From the NCBI GenBank assembly GCA_028283625.1, contig JAPWKG010000024.1, forward strand, positions 62,001 through 126,000: DNA of 64,000 nucleotides, written 5' to 3'. The DNA is from Acidobacteriaceae bacterium (GTDB lineage Bacteria > Acidobacteriota > Terriglobia > Terriglobales > Acidobacteriaceae). This document shows positions 39,338 to 51,777 of the stretch, in pieces (positions within the stretch are counted from its first letter, which is position 1; each line of letters begins with the position of its first letter). The notes beneath the pieces are model-generated. The model had not been told where the DNA came from. It searched no databases and saw nothing but the letters and a program-made list of their open reading frames with translations. A program made the translations under genes and the position numbers.

Positions 39338-39994
39338 TTGACTCTGTCTTCCCTGCTTCGAAGCCCTTTAGCCTCCCGGTTTTGCTCTGCACTTCTTCTC
39401 TGTGGTTCGCTTGCCTGGCTTACCTCCTGCGGTGTTGATTCCACCCCGGCCGAAACCACCGTTACGGCAGCCACCTCCACCGAGCCCTCGCCCGAGGGAA
39501 CGCGTTACGAGCTTCATCTCCATCACCTCCACACCGGAGAGAATCTCGACATCGTCTACCGTGTCGGCGATCGGTATCTTCCCGAAGCGGTCGATGAACT
39601 CAATCACTTCCTTCGCGACCACCGTACCCAGGACGTTCATTCTTATGATCCCCGGGAGTTCGATGCCCTGCATGCCCTGCTCGCGCGTCTCAAGCGTCCG
39701 GACGCCACCATCGACATCGTCTGTGGTTACCGCACCCCGTGGTCGAATCAGTACCTTCGCACGCGTGGCGGCCGTGTTGCTCCCCGCCTCACCGGCGTCG
39801 CAGAGCACTCGCAGCATATGCTGGCCAAGGCCATCGATATCCGTGTTCCGGGCGTAAGCACTCTGGCTTTGCGCAACGCTGCTTTGAGCCTCCACGCCGG
39901 AGGGGTGGGGTACTACCCCAGCAGCCAGTTTGTGCACGTGGATGTTGGGCCGGTTCGGGAATGGACCTTCGGGCGCCGGCATCACGAAGGCTAG
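39338..39994 (+). CDS. MepK/YcbK-like (DUF882, peptidase M15) murein endopeptidase lipoprotein
   Basis: A 218-residue protein that probably cleaves peptidoglycan cross-links in the periplasm. It has a signal peptide with lipobox LTSCG (Cys at residue 31). The M15 metallopeptidase motif AEHSQHMLAKAIDIR carries the zinc ligands (HxxxxxxD type), and the third ligand is in FVHVDVG; GYRTPWSNQYLR is also family-typical. E. coli MepK lacks the lipobox but has the same core. The start is TTG 39338 with AGGAGA about ten bases upstream. It is followed by alr, a related wall function, 108 bases later. Confidence 0.85.
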   Translation: MTLSSLLRSPLASRFCSALLLCGSLAWLTSCGVDSTPAETTVTAATSTEPSPEGTRYELHLHHLHTGENLDIVYRVGDRYLPEAVDELNHFLRDHRTQDVHSYDPREFDALHALLARLKRPDATIDIVCGYRTPWSNQYLRTRGGRVAPRLTGVAEHSQHMLAKAIDIRVPGVSTLALRNAALSLHAGGVGYYPSSQFVHVDVGPVREWTFGRRHHEG

Positions 39995-40102
39995 AGCTCG
40001 CCACCGTCCCGGGTTATTTTTCCCCGTCTGCGCGCAATCTCCCGGCATGAATCTGTTCCGGTAACAAGGGCGTCTCCACAAGCTTCTACACTCAAAGGCG
40101 TC

Positions 40103-41254
40103 GTGAAGAGTTGGATTGAAATTTCAGCCGCTGCGCTCGCGCAAAACGTTGCCGCCATCGGTCGTGTCGCGGGCAGTGAGACGCAGGTGCTTGCCGTCAT
40201 CAAGGCAGATGGTTACGGTCACGGTGCTACTACCGTGGCACCCGCGCTTGTCCGTGCAGGCGCGCATTGGCTCGGCGCCACGGACCTGGCTGAGGCCGTG
40301 GACGTTCGTCAAACGCTGGGTTCTGCGGACAACACGCGGCTGCTGATCATGAGCGCCATCCTGCCGGAAGACTCTCCCGGCATCGTCGAGCATCGTCTCA
40401 CGCCTTCCATCTGGACTCCGGAACACATCCAGGCTCTTGAGTCCGCTGCTGCTGCTGCGGGCACACGTCTCGCCATTCACCTGGAGATTGAAACGGGGAT
40501 GGCCCGTCAGGGCGCGGCTCCGGGCTCTGAGCTTGCCGCGGCGCTCCAGGCGCTTGCCCACTCACCCCACATCGACTGCGAAGGGCTCTACACCCACCTC
40601 TGCGAGTCTGAGGTGGCGCACTCTCCTGTTACCGCGCAGCAGCGGCAGCGGTTCACCGCAGCGCTGGACCAGGTCCTCGCCGCAGGCATCTCCCCCCGGC
40701 TCGTACACATTGGCAACAGCTCCTCTGTCGATGAATCCAGCACGCTTCCCTTCATTCGCCAGATGGCTGCGCGTATCGGTGCCCTGCCGATGGTCCGCAC
40801 CGGTCTTGCCGTGTACGGTCACACGCTGACGGTGGAAGGCGGCCAGCCGCACCTCAACGCGCAGCTGGAACCTGCACTCGTCTGGAAGGCGCCGATCCTG
40901 CACCTGCGGGAGATCGTTCCGGGTACCACCGTCGGCTACGGGGCGACCTTTACCGCAGACCGACCCATGCGGTTGGCCTTGCTTCCGGCAGGTTATGCGG
41001 ATGGCTTCCGCCGCGCGGGTTCCTCCGGTGTGGGCAACGGTTGGGTGATGGTCGCCGGTCAACGCGCGCCGATCGTCGGCCGTGTCTCCATGAATCTCAC
41101 GGTGGTCGACGTTACAGAAATTCCCGGGCTCTCCATCGGGCAGGAAGCGATTCTACTCGGTCCTGGCGTTACCGCAGAGGACCACGCCCGCTGGTCGAAT
41201 ACCATCTCCTACGACATTCTCTGCGGGATCCGTGCGAACATCCGCCTGGTTTAG
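40103..41254 (+). CDS. alr: Alanine racemase
   Basis: PLP enzyme making D-alanine for peptidoglycan. It has 383 residues. The PLP lysine is K34 (AVIKADGYGHG), and the Tyr of the second base pair is in VGYGATFTAD. The N-terminal TIM barrel is followed by a beta domain with LLPAGYADGFRR and VSMNLTVVDVT. The start is GTG 40103 with AAAGG five bases upstream. Placement next to a murein endopeptidase suggests a wall-related neighbourhood. Confidence 0.96.
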   Translation: MKSWIEISAAALAQNVAAIGRVAGSETQVLAVIKADGYGHGATTVAPALVRAGAHWLGATDLAEAVDVRQTLGSADNTRLLIMSAILPEDSPGIVEHRLTPSIWTPEHIQALESAAAAAGTRLAIHLEIETGMARQGAAPGSELAAALQALAHSPHIDCEGLYTHLCESEVAHSPVTAQQRQRFTAALDQVLAAGISPRLVHIGNSSSVDESSTLPFIRQMAARIGALPMVRTGLAVYGHTLTVEGGQPHLNAQLEPALVWKAPILHLREIVPGTTVGYGATFTADRPMRLALLPAGYADGFRRAGSSGVGNGWVMVAGQRAPIVGRVSMNLTVVDVTEIPGLSIGQEAILLGPGVTAEDHARWSNTISYDILCGIRANIRLV

Positions 41255-41311
41255 CCTCGTGTTCTCTCGCATCTCATCGGCAACGGGCGATTGAAACGAT
41301 AAACTGAACAG

Positions 41312-42505
41312 ATGCTGTCTGGGCTTTATGCAAAGTGGATGTATGCGTGGGAAACCGCGCTGACCACCCGGGATGAGAACCGCGTCGAGCGGCCCCTCGA
41401 GTGGGGGTTCGACCGTCTCGCCGACTTCGGCGGAATCGAAGCGGAAGCGGCCATCGCCGCCGGAACAAAGACGCCGTTGCAGGCCATGACCGAGATCAAC
41501 GCGGCCATCGTGCGCGAGCCGGAGCGCTTCTTCTCGTACCGCAAGCCCACAGACTACCGTCTCGAACAGCACTTCCCGCAGCTGTACCCGACCAACGTTC
41601 GTCCGGAAACGCTCGCCCAGGAGCGAGAGTGGCGTCGTCGCGCTGAAAGCGGCGAGCTGCGCAAAGAGCCCTTCCTGCGCTTTAGCTCCCCCGTGCGCAC
41701 CGGCTATCCAGAGAACGATACCGTCAACGCGCGTTGGTACGAGGCGGCACCACGTCCTGGCAAGCCGCGCCAGGCCATCATCGTGCTGCCGCAGTGGAAC
41801 GCTGATGCGTTCTCGCACAACGCGCTCTGCGAGCTCTTCCTTCGTTGGGGTATCAGCTCGCTCCGGCTCTCCAAGCCGTACCACGACGTCCGCCGCCCGG
41901 CCGAGCTGGAGCGCTCAGACTATGCTGTTTCGGCCAACATTGGCCGCACCCTGCAATCCGCGCGTCAGGCCGCATCGGACATCAGCGCCTGCATCGACTG
42001 GCTTGAAGAGCAGGGCTATGAGCAGTTCGGTGTCCTCGGCACCTCTCTCGGTAGCTGCTATGCCTTCCTCGCCGCTTCTATGGATCCCCGCATCCGGGTC
42101 TGCGCGTTCAATCACGCTTCCACTTGGTTTGGAGACGTCGTTTGGACAGGGCAGAGCACGCGTCACATCCGTGCTTCCTTTGAGCGTGCCGGTATCAATC
42201 AGCAGCAGGCTCGCGATATCCTCGCCGGCCTCTCGCCCATGTGCTACATGCAGCGCTTCGCCGAGCACCCCAAGCGGGTTCTCGTCGTGCATGCGACCTA
42301 CGACCTGACTTTCATTCGCGATCTTTCGCTCGATGTTCTGAAAAGCTTCAAGACTCACAACGTTGACTTCGTTTCGCGGGTACTGCCCTGCGGCCACTAC
42401 ACCACTGGGGAGACTCCGTATAAATTCCTCGACGGATACTATCTGGGGCACTTTGTCTGGCAGTCGTTCAAAAAGCTGGGGAACGAAGTCCCTGTGCGGT
42501 TGTAA
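41312..42505 (+). CDS. Alpha/beta hydrolase family protein
   Basis: A 397-residue hydrolase of unknown substrate. The nucleophile elbow is GTSLGS (FGVLGTSLGSCYAFL). A later VVHATYDLTF strand carries an acidic residue, and CGHYTTGETPYKF is the likely catalytic histidine. The first 120 residues are helical and atypical of minimal hydrolases. No signal peptide. It may be an esterase. It converges with the hypothetical gene at 42.6 kb. Confidence 0.8.
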   Translation: MLSGLYAKWMYAWETALTTRDENRVERPLEWGFDRLADFGGIEAEAAIAAGTKTPLQAMTEINAAIVREPERFFSYRKPTDYRLEQHFPQLYPTNVRPETLAQEREWRRRAESGELRKEPFLRFSSPVRTGYPENDTVNARWYEAAPRPGKPRQAIIVLPQWNADAFSHNALCELFLRWGISSLRLSKPYHDVRRPAELERSDYAVSANIGRTLQSARQAASDISACIDWLEEQGYEQFGVLGTSLGSCYAFLAASMDPRIRVCAFNHASTWFGDVVWTGQSTRHIRASFERAGINQQQARDILAGLSPMCYMQRFAEHPKRVLVVHATYDLTFIRDLSLDVLKSFKTHNVDFVSRVLPCGHYTTGETPYKFLDGYYLGHFVWQSFKKLGNEVPVRL

Positions 42506-42555
42506 CCGCGCCAGGCCGATCCTCTGAGAAGCCGTTCTGCCGCTCTGGCTAGGGG

Positions 42556-42975
42556 CTAAAAGCCGACCGCGCGTAGCAGCCGGTTCCAGGCCGTATCCGG
42601 CCGTCGATCCACCAGACGTGGACCAGGTGTTTGTTCCAGCCGCATCTGACGCCGCTTCTCCACCAGGGCGGCGATCTCCTGCTCCACCTGCGCCACAATT
42701 CGTCGTGCCTGTTCCAGAGAGCTGGCGGCATAAGGTTCCGGATCCAGCAGAGAAACGCCGTCACGCGCTGCGAGAAACAGTTTGGGGCGTTTGTTGGGCT
42801 GCAGAATCACGGTTCCCTGCGGTCCGGTACCTGCAGGATTGGTGGTGCGTTTGCTCCGGAAGGGGATCAGCACGGCCATTTGCGGTGCATCGTTTGATTG
42901 TGCGTCCTGGCTCAAGTGCTTTTCCTCAAAAACCTGCTCTCTAGCAGCATCAGCTTCCAGAGCACGCTTGTTCAT
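42556..42975 (-). CDS. Hypothetical 139-residue protein
   Basis: Not recognised. The N-terminal part is charged and probably disordered. A predicted strand [27 protein letters not shown] is followed by a long helix [26 protein letters not shown]. No signal or membrane span. It is divergent from glyA and probably expressed from the same intergenic region. Confidence 0.6.
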   Translation of the reverse strand: MNKRALEADAAREQVFEEKHLSQDAQSNDAPQMAVLIPFRSKRTTNPAGTGPQGTVILQPNKRPKLFLAARDGVSLLDPEPYAASSLEQARRIVAQVEQEIAALVEKRRQMRLEQTPGPRLVDRRPDTAWNRLLRAVGF

Positions 42976-43081
42976 CCCGCTTCAGGCCAACAACGCTACA
43001 ACTTTGGCATTACCAGCCCATAAAAAGGCCTGCTTCGTGTCTCGAATCGAGAGCCTTGTTTCAACCCGATACACTAGAGGT

Positions 43082-44344
43082 ATGTCGATCGACCTGAACG
43101 CGCCCCTAGCCTCTGTTGACCCGGAAATTGCCTCGCAAATCGAAAAGGAGATCGTCCGCCAGCACGAAGGCCTGGAGATGATCGCCAGCGAGAACTTTGT
43201 CTCTCGCGCCGTGCTTGAGGCCGCCGGTACCGTCTTCACCAATAAGTACGCCGAAGGCTACCCAGGCAAGCGTTACTACGGTGGTTGTGAGTACGCCGAT
43301 GTAGTCGAGAACATTGCCCGCGACCGTGCCAAGCAGCTTTTCGGTGCGGAACACGCCAACGTACAGCCTCACTCCGGCTCGCAGGCCAACGCTGCCGCGT
43401 ACATGACCCTTATCGAGCCCGGAGACACCATCCTCGGTCTCGATCTCGCGAACGGCGGCCACCTCACCCACGGCCACAAGCTCAACTTCTCCGGTAAGCT
43501 CTATCGCGTCGTTGGCTACAAGGTCCGTCAGGACACCGAGGTCATTGACTACGACGAGCTCGAAGCACAGGCCGTTGCAGAAAAGCCCAAGGTCATCGTC
43601 GGCGGAGGCTCTGCATATCCGCGCCAGTTCGATTTCGCCCGCATGCGTCAGATCGCGGACAAGGTCGGTGCCAAGCTCATGATCGATATGGCACACTTTG
43701 CCGGTCTGGTCGCCGGCGGCGCTCACCCCTCGCCCGTGCCCTATGCGGATATCGTGACCACCACAACGCACAAGACGCTGCGTGGTCCTCGTGCTGGTCT
43801 CGTGCTCAGCAAGCAGGAGTACGCCACCGCGCTTGATCGCTCCGTTTTCCCCGGTCAGCAGGGTGGCCCACTCATGCACATCGTCGCGGCCAAAGCGGTT
43901 GCGTTCAACGAGGCTCTGCAGCCGGAGTTCAAGACCTACGCCGCGCAAACCGTGGCGAACGCCAAGACGCTTGCCGCAGCGCTGCAGGCGGAAGGCTTCC
44001 GCATTATCTCGGGCGGAACGGATACTCACCTCATGCTCGTCGATGTCTTTGCCAAGGGCATGCTCGGCTCTGAGGCGGAGAATGCGCTCGGCGCCGCGGG
44101 CATCACGGTCAACAAGAACGCGATTCCATACGACACCAACCCCCCGCTGAAGCCCTCCGGCATCCGCATCGGAACCCCCGCGCTCACCACGCGCGGCATG
44201 AAGGAGTCCGAGATGCAGATCGTCGCCAAGTGGATCGCTGAAGCGCTCGAGCACCGCAACGACGCGGCCCGTCTGGCCGATATCCGCGGACGAGTCAGCG
44301 AACTCGCCGAGCAGTTCCCGCTCTACGGCTTCCTGCGCGGTTAG
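43082..44344 (+). CDS. glyA: Serine hydroxymethyltransferase
   Basis: Interconverts serine and glycine with tetrahydrofolate, using PLP. It has 420 residues. The PLP lysine is K231 in [12 protein letters not shown]. Typical motifs are [31 protein letters not shown], and [12 protein letters not shown]. The start is ATG 43082 with AGAGG nearby; the open frame from 42782 is unrelated sequence. A hairpin terminator follows. Confidence 0.98.
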   Translation: MSIDLNAPLASVDPEIASQIEKEIVRQHEGLEMIASENFVSRAVLEAAGTVFTNKYAEGYPGKRYYGGCEYADVVENIARDRAKQLFGAEHANVQPHSGSQANAAAYMTLIEPGDTILGLDLANGGHLTHGHKLNFSGKLYRVVGYKVRQDTEVIDYDELEAQAVAEKPKVIVGGGSAYPRQFDFARMRQIADKVGAKLMIDMAHFAGLVAGGAHPSPVPYADIVTTTTHKTLRGPRAGLVLSKQEYATALDRSVFPGQQGGPLMHIVAAKAVAFNEALQPEFKTYAAQTVANAKTLAAALQAEGFRIISGGTDTHLMLVDVFAKGMLGSEAENALGAAGITVNKNAIPYDTNPPLKPSGIRIGTPALTTRGMKESEMQIVAKWIAEALEHRNDAARLADIRGRVSELAEQFPLYGFLRG

Positions 44345-44366
44345 TACAGCCTCTTTTGCTCCAGCC

Positions 44367-44410
44367 AAAAGCGTAGCGCCCGCGGACTCTTCCATATGCG
44401 CTACGCTTTT
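44367..44410 (+). terminator. Long-loop terminator after glyA
   Basis: Stem AAAAGCGTAGCGC (44367-44379) pairs with GCGCTACGCTTTT (44398-44410), 13 bp with an 18-nt loop. The 3' arm ends in TTTT. It overlaps the ATG at 44396, so the following gene probably starts at 44414. Confidence 0.65.
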
Positions 44411-44413
44411 GCC

Positions 44414-44836
44414 ATGTCATGGTTTACCTGGTCTCTGCTCTCCGCCCTGTTCGCTGCTGCCACCGCGTTGCTTGCCAAGATGGGGGTGACGCAGGTAGAG
44501 CCGAACCTGGCCACGGCGGTGCGCACGAGCGTGGTCATGGTGCTTGCCTGGGCCATCGTCTTCAGCGTCGGCTCGCATCGTGAGCTGGTAGCGCTTGATC
44601 GCCGCAGCCTGTTGTTTCTGGTGGCTTCTGGTTTGGCTACGGGGCTTTCCTGGCTCTGCTACTTCCGTGCGTTGGCCAGCGGCCCGGCCTCCCGTGTTGC
44701 TCCGGTCGATAAGCTCAGCGTCGTCTTCGTCATCTTGCTGGCAGCGCCTTTGCTCGGCGAGTCCATTACGCGTGGCAAGGTTCTCGGCGGTGTGTTGATC
44801 ACCGCTGGGGCCATCGTGCTGGCCTTTGCAAAGTAG
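44414..44836 (+). CDS. EamA/DMT-type small membrane protein
   Basis: A 140-residue protein with one EamA domain (about 4-5 transmembrane segments), half the usual two-domain transporter. Motifs are LLSALFAAATALLAKMGV and, near the end, VFVILLAAPLLGESITRGKVLGGVLITAGAIVL. Single-domain members may dimerise (EmrE-like). The start was set at ATG 44414 because the upstream ATG (44396) is in the terminator stem. Substrate unknown. Confidence 0.8.
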   Translation: MSWFTWSLLSALFAAATALLAKMGVTQVEPNLATAVRTSVVMVLAWAIVFSVGSHRELVALDRRSLLFLVASGLATGLSWLCYFRALASGPASRVAPVDKLSVVFVILLAAPLLGESITRGKVLGGVLITAGAIVLAFAK

Positions 44837-44916
44837 AGCCATCGGTGACACTGTTCACGCCTGAGGTCAGGCTCTCCTGATACCCTCGTGCTCAACGAGG
44901 GAGGAATTCGGTCTCG

Positions 44917-45420
44917 ATGATTGCTGCTATGTTTTTTGCCGGTTTTTTCACCGGCAGTCGAACCTTTACCCCTATTACCGTGCTCTGCTGGTTCTCCTGG
45001 CTTGCGGGGTATTCGCTTGACCATACCTGGGCTGCGTGGACCGCGCGCCCGTTCACCGTACTGGTGCTCACCCTCTGCGCGCTGGCCGAGTACATCTACG
45101 ACGTCTGCCCGATCGCCTGCAGCCGTAAATTGTTTGGCCCGTTTCTTGCACGGCTCTGCTTCGGCGCGCTCTCCGGTGCGGTTGTCGCTCAGGCGTATAC
45201 CGAGCCACGTATCGGCGGCGTGCTCTTCGGGCTCTTCGGCTCTGCTGTCGGCACGCTCGTTTTCTTTGCATTGCGTCAGCGGCTTGCACTCCGGCTCGGC
45301 CGTGATCTTCCAATCGGCCTGCTGGAGTCTGCCTTCTCCCTTCTGTTGATGATCGCTACCGCATGGCACGTTCGTACCGGTGTGGTCTGGATACAGACCA
45401 TCTGGGGGCACATGGGGTAG
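44917..45420 (+). CDS. DUF4126-like integral membrane protein
   Basis: A 167-residue protein with four hydrophobic segments. The family-type GSRTFTPITVLCWFSW start, an AEYIYDVCP... segment, and GALSGAVVAQAY match DUF4126-like proteins. Function unknown. GGAGG lies about 12 bases before the ATG. It converges on prmC with a 20-base gap. Confidence 0.75.
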   Translation: MIAAMFFAGFFTGSRTFTPITVLCWFSWLAGYSLDHTWAAWTARPFTVLVLTLCALAEYIYDVCPIACSRKLFGPFLARLCFGALSGAVVAQAYTEPRIGGVLFGLFGSAVGTLVFFALRQRLALRLGRDLPIGLLESAFSLLLMIATAWHVRTGVVWIQTIWGHMG

Positions 45421-45440
45421 TTGCGTGTCGGGGAGGGGTG

Positions 45441-46304
45441 CTACGGCCGTTGCGCCAGCACATGGCGCGGGATGCCGGCATAGTCTTCGATAAAGCGAAC
45501 ATGCTTCCAGCCGCTCAGCATCTCGGCAAGGGCATCTTTCTGCCCATAGCCGAACTCCATGGCCAACAGGCCATGCGGTTTTAGAACGCGCCGCGCCTGA
45601 GGAATCAGGCGGCGATAGATCTCCAGCCCATCTTCTCCTGCAAAGAGCGCAGTATGCGGCTCATGCTCCACCACTTCCTGCTGCATCTCGGCGGCGTCGC
45701 CGCTGGGTACGTAGGGCGGGTTGGAAACGATCGCATCGAAGCGATGCGCCTCGACGTCCGTCAACAGATCCAGTTCGTAGAACGAAACCTTGCGTGCGCA
45801 CCCCAGTCGCAGCGCGTTTTCGCTGGCGACTTCAATTGCAGCCGGGGAGATATCGACCGCGGAGAGATTGACCCCAGCTACATGGGTTGCCAGCGCAATC
45901 GCAATCGCACCGGAACCAGTGCCCACGTCGGCAATCTCCAGTGTGCGCTCATCGTGGAACTGTGTTGCCCACAGCTCCACCTGCTCCACCAGGAGTTCGG
46001 TTTCTGGTCGTGGAATCAGAACCGCAGGCGTTACATGCAGCTTCAGTCCGTAGAACTCCTGCACACCCGTCAGATACTGCAACGGCTCCCCTGCAACGCG
46101 CCGTTCTAGCAGCGTGTCGAACGCGCTTTGGGTTGTCTCGTCGAGCGAATCGTCTCCATGCGCCAGCATCCATGCGCGGTCGCGCCCGCCCATCGTGTGG
46201 GCCAGCAGAATCGATGCATCGCGTGCATCAATCTTCGTCGCCGCGTTTTGGAGTAATTCACGTACGGTCATCGGTCGCTGAAAGCCTTTACCAGAGTTCA
46301 GCAT
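45441..46304 (-). CDS. prmC: Peptide chain release factor glutamine methyltransferase
   Basis: Methylates the GGQ glutamine of RF1 and RF2 using SAM. It has 287 residues. Motif I is DVGTGSGAIAIALA and the catalytic/substrate motif is SNPPYVPSG; the N-terminal helical domain covers TVRELLQNA through LLAHTMGGRDRAWML. The start was set at ATG 46304 with GAAGG seven bases upstream. MTVRELL at 46271 is the alternative conserved-start form. Divergent from the DUF3050 gene; prfA is not in the window. Confidence 0.93.
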   Translation of the reverse strand: MLNSGKGFQRPMTVRELLQNAATKIDARDASILLAHTMGGRDRAWMLAHGDDSLDETTQSAFDTLLERRVAGEPLQYLTGVQEFYGLKLHVTPAVLIPRPETELLVEQVELWATQFHDERTLEIADVGTGSGAIAIALATHVAGVNLSAVDISPAAIEVASENALRLGCARKVSFYELDLLTDVEAHRFDAIVSNPPYVPSGDAAEMQQEVVEHEPHTALFAGEDGLEIYRRLIPQARRVLKPHGLLAMEFGYGQKDALAEMLSGWKHVRFIEDYAGIPRHVLAQRP

Positions 46305-46374
46305 ACGGGAGCCTTCGTACAATCGAAAGAGGCGGCTCCGTTCTCATTTGTCGCCCGGAGGTCATCGAAGCTGT

Positions 46375-47157
46375 ATGAGCACACTCGCCGCGCCCACATC
46401 AGTTGCCGCCATCGAGGAGCGTCTGGCTCCGCTTCGTGCCCGCCTCACCGAACACCCCATCTACGCAGCAGTGCAGTCGCTTGCAGACGTCCGCCTCTTT
46501 ATGGAGTCCCATGTCTTTGCTGTCTGGGATTTCATGAGCCTGCTCAAGAGCCTTCAGCGCGGCCTCACCTGCGTCGATGTACCCTGGACGCCCTCGCCGC
46601 TGGTTGCCAGCCGCCGCTTCGTCAACGAGATCGTTTTAGGGGAAGAGAGCGACGAGTACCACGGCCGTCCTGTCTCGCACTTTGAAATTTATCTGGAGTC
46701 CATGCAGGCGGCCGGCGCGGAGACTGTGCCCATGCAGGCCGTGCTGCAGGCACTGGCCCAGCAGAGCGACTGGCGTCAGGCGCTTGAAGCTGCCCCTGCT
46801 CCGGCACGCGCCTTCGTGCAGGAAACCTTCCGCGTCATTGAGACAGGCTCGCTCGCGGCGCAGGCTGCGGCGTTCACCTTCGGTCGAGAAGACGTGATTC
46901 CTGACCTGTTTCGTGGCTTCATCCGGGAGCTGAATCAGGAGCTGGCTGGCTCGCTCGGCGTCTTCGTCTGGTATCTGGAGCGTCACATCGAGGTGGATGG
47001 AGAAGATCACGGTCCGCTCTCGCTTCGGATGGTGGCCGATCTCTGCGGTACGAATTCTTCGCTTTGGGAAGAGGCCACGCAAGCGGCTGAGGACGCGATC
47101 CGAGCCCGTATCGCTCTCTGGGACGGAGTCCACGCGGCAATTCTGGCCGCACGCTAA
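46375..47157 (+). CDS. DUF3050 family protein (heme-oxygenase-like fold)
   Basis: A 260-residue cytosolic protein of DUF3050. Signature stretches are LTEHPIYAAVQSLADVRLFMESHVFAVWDFMSLLK and the later VFVWYLERHIEVDGEDHGPLS. Conserved His/Glu residues on helices suggest a di-metal or heme-oxygenase-like (TenA/PqqC/CADD) helical bundle. Substrate unknown. The start was set at ATG 46375, just after the divergent prmC promoter region. Confidence 0.85.
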   Translation: MSTLAAPTSVAAIEERLAPLRARLTEHPIYAAVQSLADVRLFMESHVFAVWDFMSLLKSLQRGLTCVDVPWTPSPLVASRRFVNEIVLGEESDEYHGRPVSHFEIYLESMQAAGAETVPMQAVLQALAQQSDWRQALEAAPAPARAFVQETFRVIETGSLAAQAAAFTFGREDVIPDLFRGFIRELNQELAGSLGVFVWYLERHIEVDGEDHGPLSLRMVADLCGTNSSLWEEATQAAEDAIRARIALWDGVHAAILAAR

Positions 47158-47326
47158 TCTGGTCACACGCCAGCGCCGTTCTCCATCGACAGCCGCGGAC
47201 CCTGCGCTCTTCCTTGCCTGCTCCTCCTTCGGTCTGCTGAGGGAGCGCAGAGCAGAAAAATTCTCGCAGCAATACTTTCTGCATCCTGATCCCGTTTGTC
47301 TGTCGTATAGGCAGGTGTAGGCGATC

Positions 47327-47863
47327 ATGGCCATGGATCCTCAACACTTTCGTTCGCTCATCGAGCAGCACCAGCGCATGGTGTTCTCTATCGCCCTGCG
47401 CATCGCCGGTGAGTACGGTACTGCGGAGGAGGTCGCGCAGGATGTTTTTCTCGAGCTGTTTCGCACCGCGCAACCGTTCGAAGGGCCGGACCATATTCGT
47501 TTCTGGCTTCGGCGTGTCACCGTCCACCGTGCCACGGATGCTCTGCGTCGCCAGGCTCGCCAGCCGGAGTCTGAGGCGGACGAGTGGCTCGATGAGCTGC
47601 ACACGCCCGCGGCCGTGGAACCAGATGTTTCCGTCAGCCTCGCCATCGCAGCGCGTCTGGATGAGCTGCTGCGCGCTTTACCTGAGACCATGCGGGTGCC
47701 GGTCGTTCTTCGCTATCAGGAAGACATGACGCCGGAGGAGATTGCTCACCTGCTGGGTCAACCGCTGGCCACGGTTAAAAGCCACCTGCAACGCGGCCTG
47801 AAGCTGATGCGCCGTAAAGCAGAGATCACTATGAAGGAGTACGTTCGCCATGGCAACGCCTGA
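47327..47863 (+). CDS. ECF-type RNA polymerase sigma factor
   Basis: A 178-residue sigma-70 family factor. Region 2 spans HQRMVFSIALRIAGEYGTAEEVAQDVFLELFR through IRFWLRRVTVHRATDALRR (residues about 15-85). Region 4 is LPETMRVPVVLRYQEDMTPEEIAHLLGQPLATVKSHLQRGLKLMRR (about 118-165). Its 3' end overlaps the next gene by 14 bases, so translation is probably coupled. The following single-pass membrane protein is the likely anti-sigma partner. Confidence 0.93.
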   Translation: MAMDPQHFRSLIEQHQRMVFSIALRIAGEYGTAEEVAQDVFLELFRTAQPFEGPDHIRFWLRRVTVHRATDALRRQARQPESEADEWLDELHTPAAVEPDVSVSLAIAARLDELLRALPETMRVPVVLRYQEDMTPEEIAHLLGQPLATVKSHLQRGLKLMRRKAEITMKEYVRHGNA

Positions 47864-48245
47864 AGAACACGCCAGGCGCGACGAACAATTTGAGCGTGAG
47901 CTACAGCTCGCTCTGCGTCGTGTCGACGCCCCTGCTTCGCTTGCTTCTTTTCTGACCATTACTGCAGAGCAGGAGACGCGAGCTCAAAACCGCCGGGGTC
48001 TTCTCTCGTTCCGTCCTCAGGCGCGCAAGCCGGTGTTCCCGGCTCGCTGGTCGCCTCTGCTCGGTATCGCCTGCGCTGCCTCTCTTGCAATTGCGTGTCT
48101 GGCTGCGGAGAGCGTTCATCTGCATCGCGAAAAGGAGCGTGCCCTTGCCACGCAGCAGTTTGCGCAGGCAACCGCCATTACCGACCGCGCCCTGGAGCGC
48201 GCCCGCGAAAAGCTGGAGCGCGCCGGTGTGCAGGTGCAGGAATAG
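47850..48245 (+). CDS. Single-pass membrane protein, possible anti-sigma factor
   Basis: A 131-residue protein. The cytosolic N-terminal part (HARRDEQFERELQLALRRVDAPASLASFL) is followed by one transmembrane segment (LLGIACAASLAIACLAA, about 68-85) and a coiled-coil periplasmic end. The topology fits small anti-sigma factors, though no HCC zinc motif is visible. It overlaps the sigma gene by 14 bases. Confidence 0.75.
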   Translation: MATPEEHARRDEQFERELQLALRRVDAPASLASFLTITAEQETRAQNRRGLLSFRPQARKPVFPARWSPLLGIACAASLAIACLAAESVHLHREKERALATQQFAQATAITDRALERAREKLERAGVQVQE

Positions 48246-48273
48246 CAACAGAATCGCTTACGGAGATCTCATC

Positions 48274-51710
<3,437 letters not shown>

Positions 51711-51777
51711 GCCTATGAGGCTACCAAGAGCCCGTCCATAATCTGTTGGCAGGGTTGAGCCCGGGGGGGGCGAAAAC

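Noticed and set aside
19390-39340. att-like direct repeats flanking the phage-like locus
   Set aside because: I compared the edges by eye and saw no shared repeat, and there is no tRNA at either edge.
43106-44395. 429-codon open frame on the minus strand
   Set aside because: Shadow of glyA on the opposite strand.
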